Shown: positions 1-11,863, numbered from the stretch's first letter. The stretch: DNA of 64,000 nucleotides from Hydra vulgaris (GCF_038396675.1 NC_088921.1:17650001-17714000), one strand, 5' to 3'. The notes: generated by a model from the sequence alone, not told the origin. Numbers and translations: made by a program.

Positions 1-138
1 TGATTTATTGCTGATTTGAGTTTTTCTATTTCCAAGGGTTGTGTATATATACATTAAAAAGTAGGATAGTTAGCCTGGTAGTGTAGACTAGTATAGCCTA
101 TAGTATAGGTGTATAGTATATAAGTCTATAGTATAGCC
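1..138. repeat. Low-complexity tagcctatagtatag-type repeats
   Basis: This short stretch contains loose repeats of a tatagtatag(g/c) word, with variants at about 75-138, immediately before a transposon-like end. No reading frame or RNA gene is visible. Confidence 0.4.
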
Positions 139-200
139 CAGGGGTTGGCAACCCACATCTGTTTTATTCGAATTGTGTGGTTCTTCAGCCTGTCCAAGTT
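139..200 (+). mobile_element. hAT-type terminal inverted repeat motif (solo end)
   Basis: The sequence starting CAGGGGTTGGCAACCC, followed by a TTCGAATTGTGTGGTTCTTC word, is typical of one end of a group of animal hAT DNA transposons. I did not find the matching inverted end downstream, so this is either a truncated copy or the partner has diverged. It lies 300 bp before the zinc-finger gene, but nothing shows the two belong together. The motif is read directly; the family assignment comes from memory of hAT termini. Confidence 0.45.
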
Positions 201-452
201 TTGTTTATGCTTAAAATATAATATATAATATAGGAATAGCCTATAACATAGGTATTTATAAGTATAGCATATATTTTACTAATAATTTAAGTTAACTGAT
301 TGGCAATTTTAAGTTAATAATTTTTTTTTCTGGTAGCCTTTGCTCTTTAGTAAACCTAGTTTTTTTTTTTATGTAACTCTAAAAAATGCATGATTTTTTC
401 AGTAAACTTGTAAAAAATATATTTTTATTTAGCAACTAATTTATTATTTTAA

Positions 453-3026
453 ATGGCTGCAAGTAATGATATCTTATGTTTTACTTGTTGTACATGTGGT
501 GCACAGAAAAATTCGCTTAACAAGTATTTGCAACATTTGTATATTATGCATGAACATACGGTTGGTTTTTTACAAATGTGCAATATTGATGGTTGTCCTG
601 CTAAATACCCTTCTGTCAAAAGTTTACGTCAACATATGCGCAGGAAGCATAGTTTCTTTTACAATGCAGCTCAAATCAATGAGTCTAAAAATATTAACTG
701 TGAAACAATATTACCAGTTGAACAAAATTTATTCACTTTTGATAACACAATTGAAGAGTTTGATAATATCACTGACCGTAACAATCAAGCTACTAGATAT
801 TTTCATTCTAATTTAGATTGCACTTCTATGTCTCCACTAGACAATCTGCTTAGTAATATACAGCAACATTTTGCAATGTTTATAGTATCAATAGCAGAAA
901 GGCATTCGATACCATCTGTTGTGCAAATTAATGTAGCCAATGAAGTTCAATCTTTGCTGACATATTTTAACAATTGTTTTTCCAATCTTATAAAGCAGCA
1001 ACTTGGCAACAAATTTATATATAGTAGTGATTTTAATGAACTTTTAAATTGTGATTTGCTTTTGGATACAGTTTTATCTAAAGTTAATTCTAGCAAAAAA
1101 ATTATTTCATTTAGCAAGTCTCATTTAGGTCTTATTTTGCCAGTAGAAATAAAATTGCACAGCATAATAGACAATTTATATCAAGATAACTTAACAGCAT
1201 CAAAAAGTGAAACTTTTCAGTATATACCAATTTTACCATTGCTAAAAAAGTTAGTTGAAAATGAGTTTATCTGGAATTCAATCAAACGAAAACTTGAAAA
1301 AGATGAGTCTAATAATACAAATTTGTTATGCTCATATTCGGATGGTTTAACTTTTAAAAAACATGATGTTTTTAAAGATGACAAGTATGCATTAAGAATT
1401 CATTTATATTGTGATGAGTTTGAGGTGTGTAATCCTATAGGTGCCCATCGTACAGTACATAAACTCTCGGCTTTTTACTTTTTCTTAGGGAACATTGAAG
1501 AACAACATATTTCACAGCTTCAAAATATAAACTTATGTATTCTTGTAAAAGAAAAGTTCATTAAGAAATATAAAACTTACAAGCAAGTTTTAAGACCGTT
1601 AATTCAGGATTTGCTGACATTGCAAAATGAAGGTATTTTAGCCACTGTTGATGGTAAGCAGATTCGATTATTTGGAGGTATTGCAACTATATCTGCTGAT
1701 AATCTTTCTGCTCATGCACTTGCTGGTTTTCGTCGCGTTTTTAATTCAGGGCGTTTTTGTCGTCAGTGTATGACTTCTTACGCTGACAAAAATAGAGTTA
1801 TGACTGAATGCGATACGAGAATTCGAACTGATGAAATGCACCATTATCACTTGGCTGCGATTTCTGGTCAAGGTCTCATTTCTTCAAGTATGTATGGAGT
1901 TGAAAAACGCTGTCCTTTACTCGATCTATCATACTTTAATGTTACACAGTCTTTTCCACCGGACATTATGCACGATGTGTTAGAAGGTATCATACCACAA
2001 TTAATAAGCTTAATTTTAATAAAGTTTAAAGAGCAACACCTTATTACAGTGGAACAGATTAATACGGAACTTAATATTTTTGAAATTGGTAGAAATGACA
2101 AAAAAAACAAGCCGGTACCATTTGTTGCACGTAATGGTACTTCTATCAACTTTGTTGGTTCTGCGTCACAAAAGTTTTGTATGTTTCGTTTACTGCCGTT
2201 TATAATTGGCAATCACATACCAACATCCAATATGTATTGGTTGCTATATTTACAGCTTCGAGATATTGCAGATTACATATTTGCTCCAAAAATTTCCAAA
2301 ACTGTATTGTCGTACCTTCAATTTTTAGTAGAGCACTTTTTGCAGAATTTCATTGAACTGTTTCCCAATAATTTAACACCTAAATTTCATTTCATGCTTC
2401 ATTATGCTCGTCTAATCAATGAATATGGACCTTTGCGGTATTTATGGTGTATGCGTTTTGAAGCAAAACACTTGTATTTCAAAAAGTTGGCTTCTGTTAT
2501 TAGAAATTTCAAAAACATAAGCTACTCGCTTGCAAAACGACATCAGCTACGACAGTGTTGGGAAATGACATCCTCTGACTTCTTTAAAGAAAATTATAAA
2601 AGTTCTAATCTGTGTTCAATTACTTTTGATAGTTTGTCAACTTGTATTCAGGAGAAATTAATGTCTTTTTTTGTCAATGATGTTTTTGATAAAAAAGAAA
2701 CTCTTTAAAAATGTAATGCTATTAATATAAATGGGATTCAGTTTCATTTGCACGATACATTTATTTTATCTTTATTACACACTGAAGAAATTCCTTTGTT
2801 TTTCAAGATATTTCACATTATTCAATTTCGACAACTCTGGGTATTTTGTGGTAAGCTGCTAGTTTGTGACAAATATAATGCACATATGCATGCGTTCAGA
2901 GTTAAAGAAGATGAAACTTTGTCAATATGTTTACCAAATGAAGTTTGTGACTATCAACTGCTTGATACATATATACTACAAGATGGCTACACCTATATTA
3001 CTCTTAGAAATTTGTGTTTTAAATAA
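453..3026 (+). pseudogene. C2H2 zinc-finger, transposase-derived gene with one in-frame stop
   Basis: The first 751 codons run open from ATG 453 to TAA 2706-2708. The same frame then continues without another stop to 3026, giving about 857 codons with a single interruption. Residues 9-67 hold two C2H2-like fingers (CCTCG...HEH and CNIDGCPAKY...HMRRKH). The middle has a Cys pair (RFCRQCMTSY, about residue 435) and the motif FPPDIMHDVLEGI (about residue 510). The C-terminal part has TPKFHFMLHYARL and LWCMRFEAKHLYFKKLA. These motifs recall the widespread TNP2/DUF4218-like (EnSpm/CACTA-related) transposase-derived proteins of invertebrates; that assignment is tentative. An AATAAA lies at about 3068, just after the end. 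I saw no terminal inverted repeats. It may be a recently disabled element gene, or the first stop may be its real end. Confidence 0.6.
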
Positions 3027-3099
3027 CTTTTTCTGTTATGTTTTTTATGTGAATATTTTGTTATTTAATAAAAGCACAGTAAAAGGGAAACTGGAATAA

Positions 3100-3702
3100 T
3101 AATCTTAAGAGAGTCAATTCGAAATAATATTTTTAAAATGAATATTATTATTTGTTGAATAAAACAATTATTTAAAATAGTATAAATAGCAAATTAAACA
3201 TTTGTTGAAATAGTAAGTAATATATAAACAATTATTGAAGGAATGCATTTCCTAGTTTAAATTTGCTGCGTTACCATGCTATTGTGAGTTTCTAATTAAT
3301 ATTTCCAAAATAATTTGTATTCTGTTATATATATACTTCATATATGAAGTCCACAAGACTACAAAAAGTTAACCTCTAATTTTTTTAAAAATATATTTTT
3401 AACTATAATTATTTTACATATTAAAATATTAAAGAAATGAAATGATACAATGAGATTTAGTAAATATCTTGATAAAGAACTGCATCAAACGAAAAGCTTT
3501 ATATGGAAATGGACGCAATAGACTGTATGTGGCAAAGTCGAAATTTATAAAATATAAAAAAAGTTGTTTGATATTAAATGTTATTGCTTCAATATTAACA
3601 AAAACAGGTAAAATAGTATATTATGTATATATTTATATATTTCAAATCTCCATATTATAGTAATATGGAGATTAGAAACAGCATGAACATGTGAAACAAC
3701 AT
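3100..3702. other. AT-rich non-coding stretch
   Basis: I see no gene here. It has short AT-rich words and an inverted word at 3646-3672 (tctccatattatagtaatatggaga), which could form a small hairpin. Confidence 0.4.
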
Positions 3703-3706
3703 GAAC

Positions 3707-3708
<2 letters not shown>

Positions 3709-3783
<75 letters not shown>

Positions 3784-3812
3784 TATATATATATAATATA
3801 TATATATATCAT
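3709..3812. repeat. (TA)n microsatellite
   Basis: A near-pure TA dinucleotide array, broken once by an AAAT interruption and again by an AATA step. It is one of more than ten such arrays in the window. Confidence 0.95.
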
Positions 3813-4263
3813 TATTAAATTTTAGATAATTCTTCGATCGAATGCGACAACAGAAATCTCGCGTTTATTTGTACATCTAAAAAACATTTATATATTGGAC
3901 AATGGATTTAACACTAGAAAACATTTTTATTTTTTTTACAATTGAAGACCAAGTCAAATTGGATTGTAAAATAAAATTTATTTTTGTTAATTGTTTGAAA
4001 ATATTATATTTAAAAAAGTAGTTTTTTTTTTCTTTATTGCCATATATTGAAATATATGTTATATATTTAGAAAAGTCATTGTTTACATTTTAATTTTGGC
4101 GTTAAGCAACTAGCTTAAATATCTTAAATAATTATAATTAAATATTAAAAGTCTATTAAATAATTATATATCATATTGATATTTAATAATAAAAAATGTT
4201 CAAGAAGTCTAAAAAGTATCCGTGCAACGTTAGCAACAATGCAAAAATATCGAACGGTTGGAT

Positions 4264-4518
4264 GAAGAACTATAACGGCTTCTTTAAAGAACCTTATTTT
4301 AAGGTTCTTCCAAATAACCCTTTCAAAGGGTTCTTTGAAGAACCTCTGCGAGTGCTCCACCAGCGTCAATGCGAAGAACCCTTAAAGGTTCTTTAAAGAA
4401 CCTTACTTTAAGGTTCTTCCGAAGAACCTTTTCAAAGGGTTCTTTAAAGAACCTCTACGGGTGCTCCACCAGCGTCAACGCGAAGAACCCTTAAAGGTTC
4501 TTTGAAGAACCATTCGGC
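4264..4518. repeat. GGTTCTTTAAAGAACC palindrome-rich tandem repeat (~109 bp period, two units)
   Basis: The word GGTTCTTtraAGAACC and its halves occur about ten times. Two units about 109 bp apart share the sequence around GTGCTCCACCAGCGTCAA. Each unit carries several self-complementary 16-mers, so either strand can fold into many alternative hairpins. Short open frames through it are a by-product. The function is unknown; it may be the end of a non-autonomous element. Confidence 0.85.
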
Positions 4519-4544
4519 TTAAGAGTGTAGACCCAACTTCAGCC

Positions 4545-6860
4545 TTTATAAACTTTGAAAATTTAAAAATATAATTGGATACAATTAAACACGATTTTAA
4601 AATTATTTGTATACAATTAAACACGATTTTAAAATTATTTGTCTGACAGAAACTTGGTGTAAATGCGGTGAAACAAACTACGAATTTGAACTAATTAATT
4701 ACACATCAACTCATCAAGCACGTGAAGTAAATACAGGTGGGGGCGTTTGTATTTATATCCACATTTCAATAAATTTTGTCTTACGTAACGATCTCTGCGT
4801 CAATGAAACAGATTGTGAGTCTTAGTGCATTGATTTAGTAAATAATGCTGAAAGAAACACAATTATAAATACTACTTATAGATCGCCATCTGGAAACTTA
4901 AAAAAATTTAAAACTCATCTTAAAACATTTCTAAACAAAATTATAAATAAAAAAAAACATGTTTATATGGTCGGAGATTTTAACATCAACCTGATTGCCT
5001 CAAATATTAATGCTAAGTATTTTATAAACACTCTTCTACAAAATAACCTTATCCCAACAATAAACAAATCTACAAGAATAACAAATAGGTCTTCTACTCT
5101 TGTTGATAACATCATAACTAACAACTTTCATTATAACCCTCTTAAAACAGGTATAATACAGACCGATATTTCGGATCATTTTCCTACACTCTTAGCTACA
5201 AATAACCTTTTAATAAACAATATTTCCACAAAATCCACCTCAGTTCGGCGACAGATCATTGAAAACTCCTTAAAAAAAATTAAAAACTGTTTACAAAATT
5301 ACGTTGATTGGGATCTAGTACTGCAATCAAATGATGCTAATAATGCATATGAATTGTTTCTTAATCAATTTTACAAACAATATGAAATAGCGTTTCCAGA
5401 AATAAAAAAAATTATAAATAATAAGTCGCTCAAACTCCCTCGATATCTAAAGGTTTACTAAAATCTTCAAAAAAGTAAGAAAAACTATATATAAAATATC
5501 TTAAAAAAAATCTTATAAAAATGAAATAATTTACAAAAATTATAAAAATATATTTGAAAGAACCAAAAAATACTCAAAAAAACTTTATTATGCTCAGTTA
5601 TTAGAAAAAACCAAAGGAAACACTAAAAAAATATGGAATATAATTAAGGATTTAATTGGAATAAATAATTACAACAAAAGCACGCTGCCAAAAAATCTTT
5701 TAATTAATGGAAAGTTAGTTTATGAAAAATCAATTATAGCTGAAGAACTAAACAACTACTTTGTTAATATTGGCCAAAATCTGGCCTCTAAAATTCCTAA
5801 TAATTCCATTCCATTCGATTCATACTTAAAAACTAATGATAAATTTATGGATGAAACTGATTTAAAACTGAGTGAGTTGAGAACTGCTTTTAGCAGTCTC
5901 AAAACTAAAAAAAAGTGAAGGTTTTGATAAAATTAGTATAGTAAAATCAGTATTTTACGTCATTGAACCTTCTTTATTTCACATTTTCAATCTCTCATTA
6001 AAGTCAGGTATTGTTCCTGATAAGTTAAAAATTGCCCGTATTACACTAATTTTTAAATCTGGAGATAAGTCAAATATTTTAAATTACAGGCCTATATCAA
6101 TATTACCATGTTTCTCAAAATTGCTAGAAAGAATAATGTATCACAGACTTTATAATCATCTAACTGAGAATGATATGTTGTATTGCAAACAATTTGGCTT
6201 TAAAAATAAACATTCTACTGAACACGCAGTAGTTGAAATTTCCAATCAAATATCTAACGCCTTAGATAATGACTGTTTTACATTTGGAGTTTTCATTGAT
6301 CTGTCCAAAGCTTTTGATACCGTAAATCACTATATTCTAATAACAAAACTCGAAAACTACGGAGTGAAAAATAAAAACTTATTTTGGTTCAAAGATTATC
6401 TGACAAACAGAAAGCAATTTTTATACTATGATCAAACAAATACAATTCCATACTCCATAACTTGCGGGGCTCCTCAGGGATCTATCTTAGGACCCCTTTT
6501 ATTCCTGTTGTACATAAACGACTTATACATATCAACAAATCTTTTAGACCTAATTTTGTTTGCTGATGATTTTAATCTTTTTTTTTCTCACAGAGATGTT
6601 AAATCGCTTTTTAAAATAGTTAACAAACAGCTATGTAAAGTCAGTGAACGGTTTGAAAGTAATAAACTTTCACTAAATGCGGATAAAACAAAATGTATAC
6701 TTTTTCATCAAGTAATTCTGAAAATATTCCTCTTAAATTACCAGATCTCAAAATTAATAACACTTTTATTAAAAGAGAATCATTCATAAATTTTTTAGGA
6801 GTAAAATTGGATGAAAATTTACAGTGGTATTCACATATAAATAGTATTGAAAAAAGGGGG
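4545..6860 (+). mobile_element. Truncated LINE (endonuclease + reverse transcriptase), plus strand
   Basis: This is a non-LTR retrotransposon fragment. The apurinic-type endonuclease begins inside the domain at CLTETWCK (about 4630) and continues through GDFNINL (about 4972) to SDHFP (about 5176), interrupted by one TAG at 4823-4825. Frame shifts in A-rich runs at 5460-6100 separate it from the RT. The RT (6121-6789) shows FIDLSKAFDTVNH, PQGSILGPLLFLLYINDL and a FADD catalytic box. The 3' part stops in a G-run at about 6857, so the thumb and tail are missing. A 33-bp direct duplication (4578-4610 and 4611-4643) sits at the 5' edge. The family looks CR1/jockey-like; the clade is not certain. 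Confidence 0.85.
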
Positions 6861-6906
6861 GGATTGGTGCTTATTATATAGGATTGGGGGGGGGGGGGGT
6901 CGGGTG
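6857..6906. repeat. G-rich homopolymer run at LINE 3' breakpoint
   Basis: Two G tracts, the second at least a dozen G long, mark where the LINE sequence stops. They are unusual in this AT-rich DNA and prone to slippage and assembly error. Confidence 0.7.
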
Positions 6907-7203
6907 ATCCTCTTTTAGGAGAGAAGAAAACCGAAGAATTTTTTTTGAATTGGCGATTGAAATCATAATTTTTTCTTTGAATTTACAAAATAAAACAGTT
7001 GATTATATCTATAGAACTAGTACTGTGAAGGAAATTAATAAATAATTTATATTAAAAAATGAAAATCATTTACCTTTTGTATAATGGGCTTATAAAAATA
7101 TAATTAGCAAGCTATAAGGCTAAATAATTTATAAAGTTAATTATTCCCGAAACTTAACGATCTAATTGTGAATAATTTATAGAATAAACCAATAAAGAGG
7201 AGG

Positions 7204-7883
7204 CTGAATAAGTGCGAATTTCATAACTGCGAATCTGCATAAGTGCGAAGCAGTTGCAAAGACTGGCATAAGTGCGAACTGGCACAAATGCGAACTGGAA
7301 TAAGTGCGCCGAAAATTTTTGCAAACATTGGCATAAGTGCGAACTGGCATATGTGCGAATCAGTTGTAAAAACTGGCATAAGTGCGAACTGGCACAAGCG
7401 CGAACTGGCATAAGTGCGCCGAAAGAATTTGCAAACATTGGCATAAGTGCGAATTGGCATAAGTGCGAACTGGCATATGTGCGAATCAATTGCAAAAACT
7501 TGCATAAGTGCGAACTGGCACAAGCGCGAACTGGCATAAGTGCGCCGAAAGAATTTGCAAACATTGGCATAAGTGCGAATTGGCATAAGTGCGAACTGGC
7601 ATAAGTGCGAATTGGCATAAGTGCAAACTTGCCAGTTTTTGCAATTGTTTCGCACTTATGCCAGTTCGCACTTATGCCGGTTCGCACTTATGCCAATGTT
7701 TGCAAATTCTTTTAGCGCACTTATGCCAGTTCGCGCTTGTGCTAGTTCGCACTTATGCCAGTTTTTGCAAGTGATTCGCACTTATGCCAGTTCGCGCTTG
7801 TGCCAGTTCGCACTTATGCCAGTTCGCACTTATGCCAGTCGCATTTATGCAGATTCGCAGTTATGAAATTCGCACTTATTCAG
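7204..7883. repeat. Inverted array of a ~16-bp satellite (GCATAAGTGCGAACTG)
   Basis: From about 7204 to 7628 the word GCATAAGTGCGAACTG is repeated in the plus orientation; from about 7640 to 7883 it is repeated in the minus orientation. The outer ends mirror each other: CTGAATAAGTGCG at 7204 and CGCACTTATTCAG ending at 7883, both followed inward by an ATAACTGCGAATCTGCAT word or its complement. Longer higher-order units with CGCCGAAAGAATTTGCAAACATTG recur three or four times. The whole 680 bp could fold into one large hairpin. Open frames on both strands are artefacts of the repeat. It lies directly beside the mitochondrial insertion. Confidence 0.9.
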
Positions 7884-7892
7884 TCGCCCCCC

Positions 7893-9300
7893 AATAAATG
7901 ATAAAAATTTTTGGATAATTTGCAATTGGCAGTGAAAAACTAATCGAGTTAAGAAATAGCTGGTTTTTCATGAAATTTATATAAGTAATTTTTTTTAAAA
8001 AAAAGCAGTTATTTAATGCAAAGATTATTTAACGAGTAAAAAACAATTTATATCCAACATCAATGAACCTTATAAACACTTAGAAATAAATTTATGATTT
8101 AGACAAAAAGCAAATAAGCTTAGAATCAGCTATATTTTAAAAATTACGTAAAACTTTACTTTAGAAAAATTATAATTTTATAATATAGTCAATTATTATC
8201 ATTTTTGTGGAAAATAGTAATGAAATTTCTTTTAATACATTATGAAAATTTTAAAAGAGTAATAATATAAGCATTAGTAAAATTAAATTTATCCTATTTT
8301 TTTCTTAATTTAATAAATTGATTAAGGTAATACAATTTCTCAATTTATAAGGAATATATTAATATATTTTTCAAGAAAATTTTAGTTCACATTTTGTAAA
8401 AATCTAAATCAAATTGGGATAAATAATAAATTAATTTTTTCTTAAGGAACTCGGCAAAATAAAATATCGACTGTTTACCAAAAACATAACCCTCTAAAAT
8501 ATTGAAGGTGAAACCTGCCCAATGATATAAAAATAATTATAATCTAATTTAAATAATATTAAATGGATGCAGTAACTCTGACTGTAATAAAGTAGCATAA
8601 TTAGTTGTCATTTAATTGATGGAAAGAATGAATGGTTACACGAATTTTTCACTGTCTTAAGAAAAATTTTTTAAAATTGAAATAATAGTTAAGATGCTAT
8701 TTAAAATTGTAAGACAAAGAGACCCTTATTAATTATTATTAAGATATCCTTATTAAGATTATTATTATTAAGATATCCTTATTAATTATTATTAAGATAT
8801 CCTTAAGAGACCTTAAAATTGAGAGCTTTACTATAAACTTTTTTTTAAGTAATAATAAAAAATTATTAAAATTAGAAAGTTTGGTAGTTTAGTTGGGGCG
8901 ACTGTTTTTTAAAAATAACAAAAATAAGCAATATAATAAATTTATTTATTGTATAATTAAACAATTTAACAATTACTATAGTAGGCTATAATGACCCGTT
9001 ATTATAACAAACAATAAATAACGATTAATTAATAAAAGCTACCTTAGGGATAACAGGATAATTTTGTTTTAGAGTCCTTATCAAAAACAAAGTTTGTCAC
9101 CTCTATGTTGAATTAAGATATCCTAATAATGCAGTAGTTATTGAAGGTAGGTCTGTTTGACCTTTAAAATCTTACATGATTTGAGTTCATTCCGTCGCAA
9201 GACAGGAAGGTTTCTATCTACAATTATAAAATTACTTTAGACTTTTAGTACGAAAGGAATAAAGCTTCATCTAGTTAATTAAAAAAACTAATAAAAAAAT
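7893..9300 (+). pseudogene. rnl: Mitochondrial large-subunit rRNA (16S), NUMT left copy, 5' truncated
   Basis: Conserved 16S words are present in order: AAATAGCTGGTTTTTC (about 7956), AACCTGCCCAATGATA (about 8512), GCAGTAACTCTGACTG (about 8568), TAGGGATAACAGGATAAT (about 9046, peptidyl-transferase loop) and TTAGTACGAAAGGAATAAAG (about 9245). Only the 3' ~1.4 kb of the gene is present. A three-copy expansion of an ATTATTAAGATATCCTT word at about 8727-8804 lies in the GACCC...GAGCTTTA region and looks like a change made after transfer. trnW follows closely. Confidence 0.9.
8727..8804. repeat. Short tandem expansion inside NUMT rnl
   Basis: Three near-identical copies of ATTATTAAGATATCCTT interrupt a normally compact, conserved part of 16S rRNA, just upstream of GAGAGCTTTACT. 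This lies outside the duplicated arm, so there is no second copy to compare. Confidence 0.7.
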
Positions 9301-9339
9301 TTTGAAAGAATCTAAAAATCTAAAGTAATTATTTAATAA

Positions 9340-9408
9340 AGAGGGTCGATTAAGTAGATCAAATAGTCTTCAAAATTATTAGTATTGGTTCAAATCCAAT
9401 ACCCTCTG
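9340..9408 (+). tRNA. trnW: Mitochondrial tRNA-Trp (UCA), NUMT left copy
   Basis: The acceptor strands AGAGGGT (9340-9346) and ACCCTCT (9401-9407) pair fully. The anticodon loop CTTCAAA gives anticodon TCA, which reads TGA/TGG as Trp, as expected for the cnidarian mitochondrial code. The T arm is TATTGGTTCAAATCCAATA. It sits between rnl and cox2, and trnW is one of the very few tRNAs kept by cnidarian mtDNA. It looks structurally intact in the insertion, but is not expected to be expressed there. Confidence 0.9.
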
Positions 9409-9411
9409 TTT

Positions 9412-10167
9412 ATGAAAAATTTAACATTTTTAATAAGTTTTTTCACTTGTTTATTATTTAATAATTTTATTTATAAAGACATTCCTGAAACAAATCAACT
9501 TTCTTTTCAGGAAAGTGCCTCATCTTGTAGTAATAATTTAATATTTTTTCATGATGATACTATGTTTTACATGGTAATTATTCTTGTATTGGTAGGATGA
9601 TTATTATTTTCTGTAATTATTAACAAAAATTATAATAAATTTTTATTAGAAAATAATTTTATTGAAATTGTGTGAACATTAATACCTGCAATTATATTAG
9701 TTATTATAGCTATACCTTCTTTATTTTTATTGTATTCTATTGATGAAAATGTTGAACCTTCTTTAACTGTAAAAATAGTTGGTCATCAATGATTTTGATC
9801 GTATGAATATTCTAATTTTTCACCAAACATAGAATTTGATTCTTATATGATTCCTACTGCAGATTTAAATCAAGGTGATTTTAGATTACTTGAAACTGAT
9901 AATGATCTTGTTTTACCAGTCAATACAAAAATTAAATTGATTGTTTCAAGTGCTGATGTTATTCATTGTTGAACTGTTCCTTCTTTAGGTGTAAAAGTAG
10001 ATGCTATTCCAGGTCGTTTGAATCAATTAAATTTTATTATTAATAGACCTGGTAAATTTTTTGGTCAATGTTCAGAATTATGTGGTCTTAATCATTCTTT
10101 TATGCCTATTTCTATTTACTCTGTTTCTCAAGAAAAATTTATAAATTGATCAATTAACAAAACTTAA
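9412..10167 (+). pseudogene. cox2: Cytochrome c oxidase subunit II, NUMT left copy (frame open)
   Basis: ATG 9412 to TAA 10165 is one frame of 251 codons when TGA is read as Trp, but it is full of stops in the nuclear code. The CuA-site region is visible near the end as [15 protein letters not shown], and the membrane anchors are at the N-terminus. The canonical [12 protein letters not shown] segment uses TGA for Trp. The length is normal for the family. No frame damage is seen, so it is recent or close to the mitochondrial original. It cannot be translated from nuclear DNA. Confidence 0.9.
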
Positions 10168-10168
10168 A

Positions 10169-10375
10169 ATGTCTCAATTAGATTTATCTTTATATTTCAA
10201 TCACTATCTTGTTTTACTATTATTATTATTTTTATTAATAATTTTATTAAGTTTAAGATTTTATAATTTTTTTTCGATTTTTAATATAAGAAATAACTTT
10301 ATTTCAAATAATTTAGAGTCAAATAAAAATAATTTCAAACAATTTTCTATATTATGTAATATACTAAAACTATAA
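10169..10375 (+). pseudogene. atp8: ATP synthase subunit 8, NUMT left copy
   Basis: A 68-codon frame starts MSQLDLSLYF, followed by a single hydrophobic helix (about residues 11-29) and a polar, Asn/Lys-rich tail. It starts one base after the cox2 stop, and its TAA shares a base with the atp6 ATG at 10375. The short length, start motif and position between cox2 and atp6 identify it. The frame is open. Confidence 0.88.
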
Positions 10376-11076
10376 TGTCTTCTTATTTTGATCACTTTTT
10401 AATTATTAAAATTTTTGGGTTTTTATTTGATTCTCATTTAATATTAGTATTATCTGTATTTATAATTTTCATAGCTTTAAACTTTAGTTTTATAATTCCT
10501 TCAAGGATTCAATTGTTTTTTGAAATGATTATTAACCATTTTTTTCAAATTGTAAAAGAAAATTTAGGAAATAATTCTCAAATATTTGTATTATTTTTAT
10601 CAACTTTATTTTTTTATCTTTTATCAATTAATCTACTAGGATTTTTTATTTTTACTTTACCCCCTACTACTCATATTTCATTAACTTTTGGATTGTCGTT
10701 TTTCATATGATTATCAATAATAATATTTGGATTTTTTAATTTTAAAAGTTCTTATCTAAGTATGTTTATGCCAACAGGAGCTCCTTTAGGTCTTTCTCCT
10801 TTATTAGTATTTATAGAATTAGCTAGTCACATTTCTAGACCTATAGCTTTAGGAATGCGTTTAGCAGCTAATTTAACAGCTGGTCATATTTTATCAGCTA
10901 TTCTTTCTGATTTTATATTTAAAATGATATGTTTCTCTTCTTCTCTTTTAAATCTATTTCCATTAATGATTATAATATTTATGATTATATTAGAAATAGG
11001 TGTTTTAATTATTCAAGCTTATGTTTTTACTCTTTTGTGTTTAATTTATTTAAAAGATAGTTTAATTTTACATTAA
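10375..11076 (+). pseudogene. atp6: ATP synthase subunit 6, NUMT left copy
   Basis: The frame is open for 233 codons to TAA 11074-11076 with TGA as Trp. Near the C-terminus is the conserved helix HISRPIALGMRLAANLTAGH, which carries the essential Arg of the proton half-channel. The product would be the membrane a-subunit of the F0 motor. It overlaps atp8 and cox3 by one base each, as in compact mtDNA. Confidence 0.9.
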
Positions 11077-11863
11077 TGGAAAAACATTATCATCCTTTTC
11101 ATTTAGTAAACCCTAATCCTTGGCCATTTTGTATATCAATGGGTGTATTATACTTAACCTTAAACACTGTTGCCTATTTCCATAAAGGATTTTATTATCC
11201 TTTATTATTAAGTTTTATTTTAGCAATTTTATTCATGGTTTTATGATTTACAGACATATTTATAGAATCCAGTTTAGAAGGGGCTCATACTAAATTAGTT
11301 TTAACAGGTTTAAAATTAGGTTTTATATTATTTATAATTTCAGAAATATTATTTTTCTTTTCTTTTTTTTTTGAGCATTTTTCCATTCTAGTCTTTCTCC
11401 CTCTATAGAAATAGGAATAAATTGACCCCCTTTAGGGATAATAACCTTAAATCCGTTTTCCATTCCATTATTAAATACTATTATTCTTTTATCATCAGGA
11501 ATAAGTGTTACTTGATGTCATCATAGTCTAATTCAAAAAAACAGAAATCAAACTTTAATTAGTTTAATAATTACAATTACTTTAGGTTTATTATTTACAT
11601 TTTTACAAGCTTTAGAATATTTAGAATCTAATTTTTGTATATCTGATTCAGTTTATGGTTCCATTTTTTTCGTAGCCACAGGGTTTCACGGAATTCATGT
11701 TATTATTGGTACAATATTTTTATCAGTCTGTTTGCTTAAAATTTATTATTCTCATTTTACTAATTCTCGTCATTTTACTTTTGAAGCTGCATCATGATAT
11801 TGACATTTTGTTGATGTTGTATGATTGTTTTTATACATATGTATTTATTGATGAGGTTCTTAA
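11076..11863 (+). pseudogene. cox3: Cytochrome c oxidase subunit III, NUMT left copy, frameshifted
   Basis: The N-terminus MEKHYHPFHLVNPNPWPF and the end HFVDVVWLFLYICIYWWGS are clear. The total span of 788 bp is two bases more than a whole number of codons. The shift lies in a T run at 11363-11372, where the family's FFSFFWAFFHSS segment is split between frames. The right arm has the same ten-base run, so the change predates the duplication or was copied between arms. This is strong evidence that the block is not a functional mitochondrial gene set. Confidence 0.9.

Noticed and set aside
7154-7866. Overlapping frames with repeated SHLCQFALMP-type words
   Set aside because: They are open on both strands because the 16-bp satellite lacks stops. 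There is no independent coding evidence.
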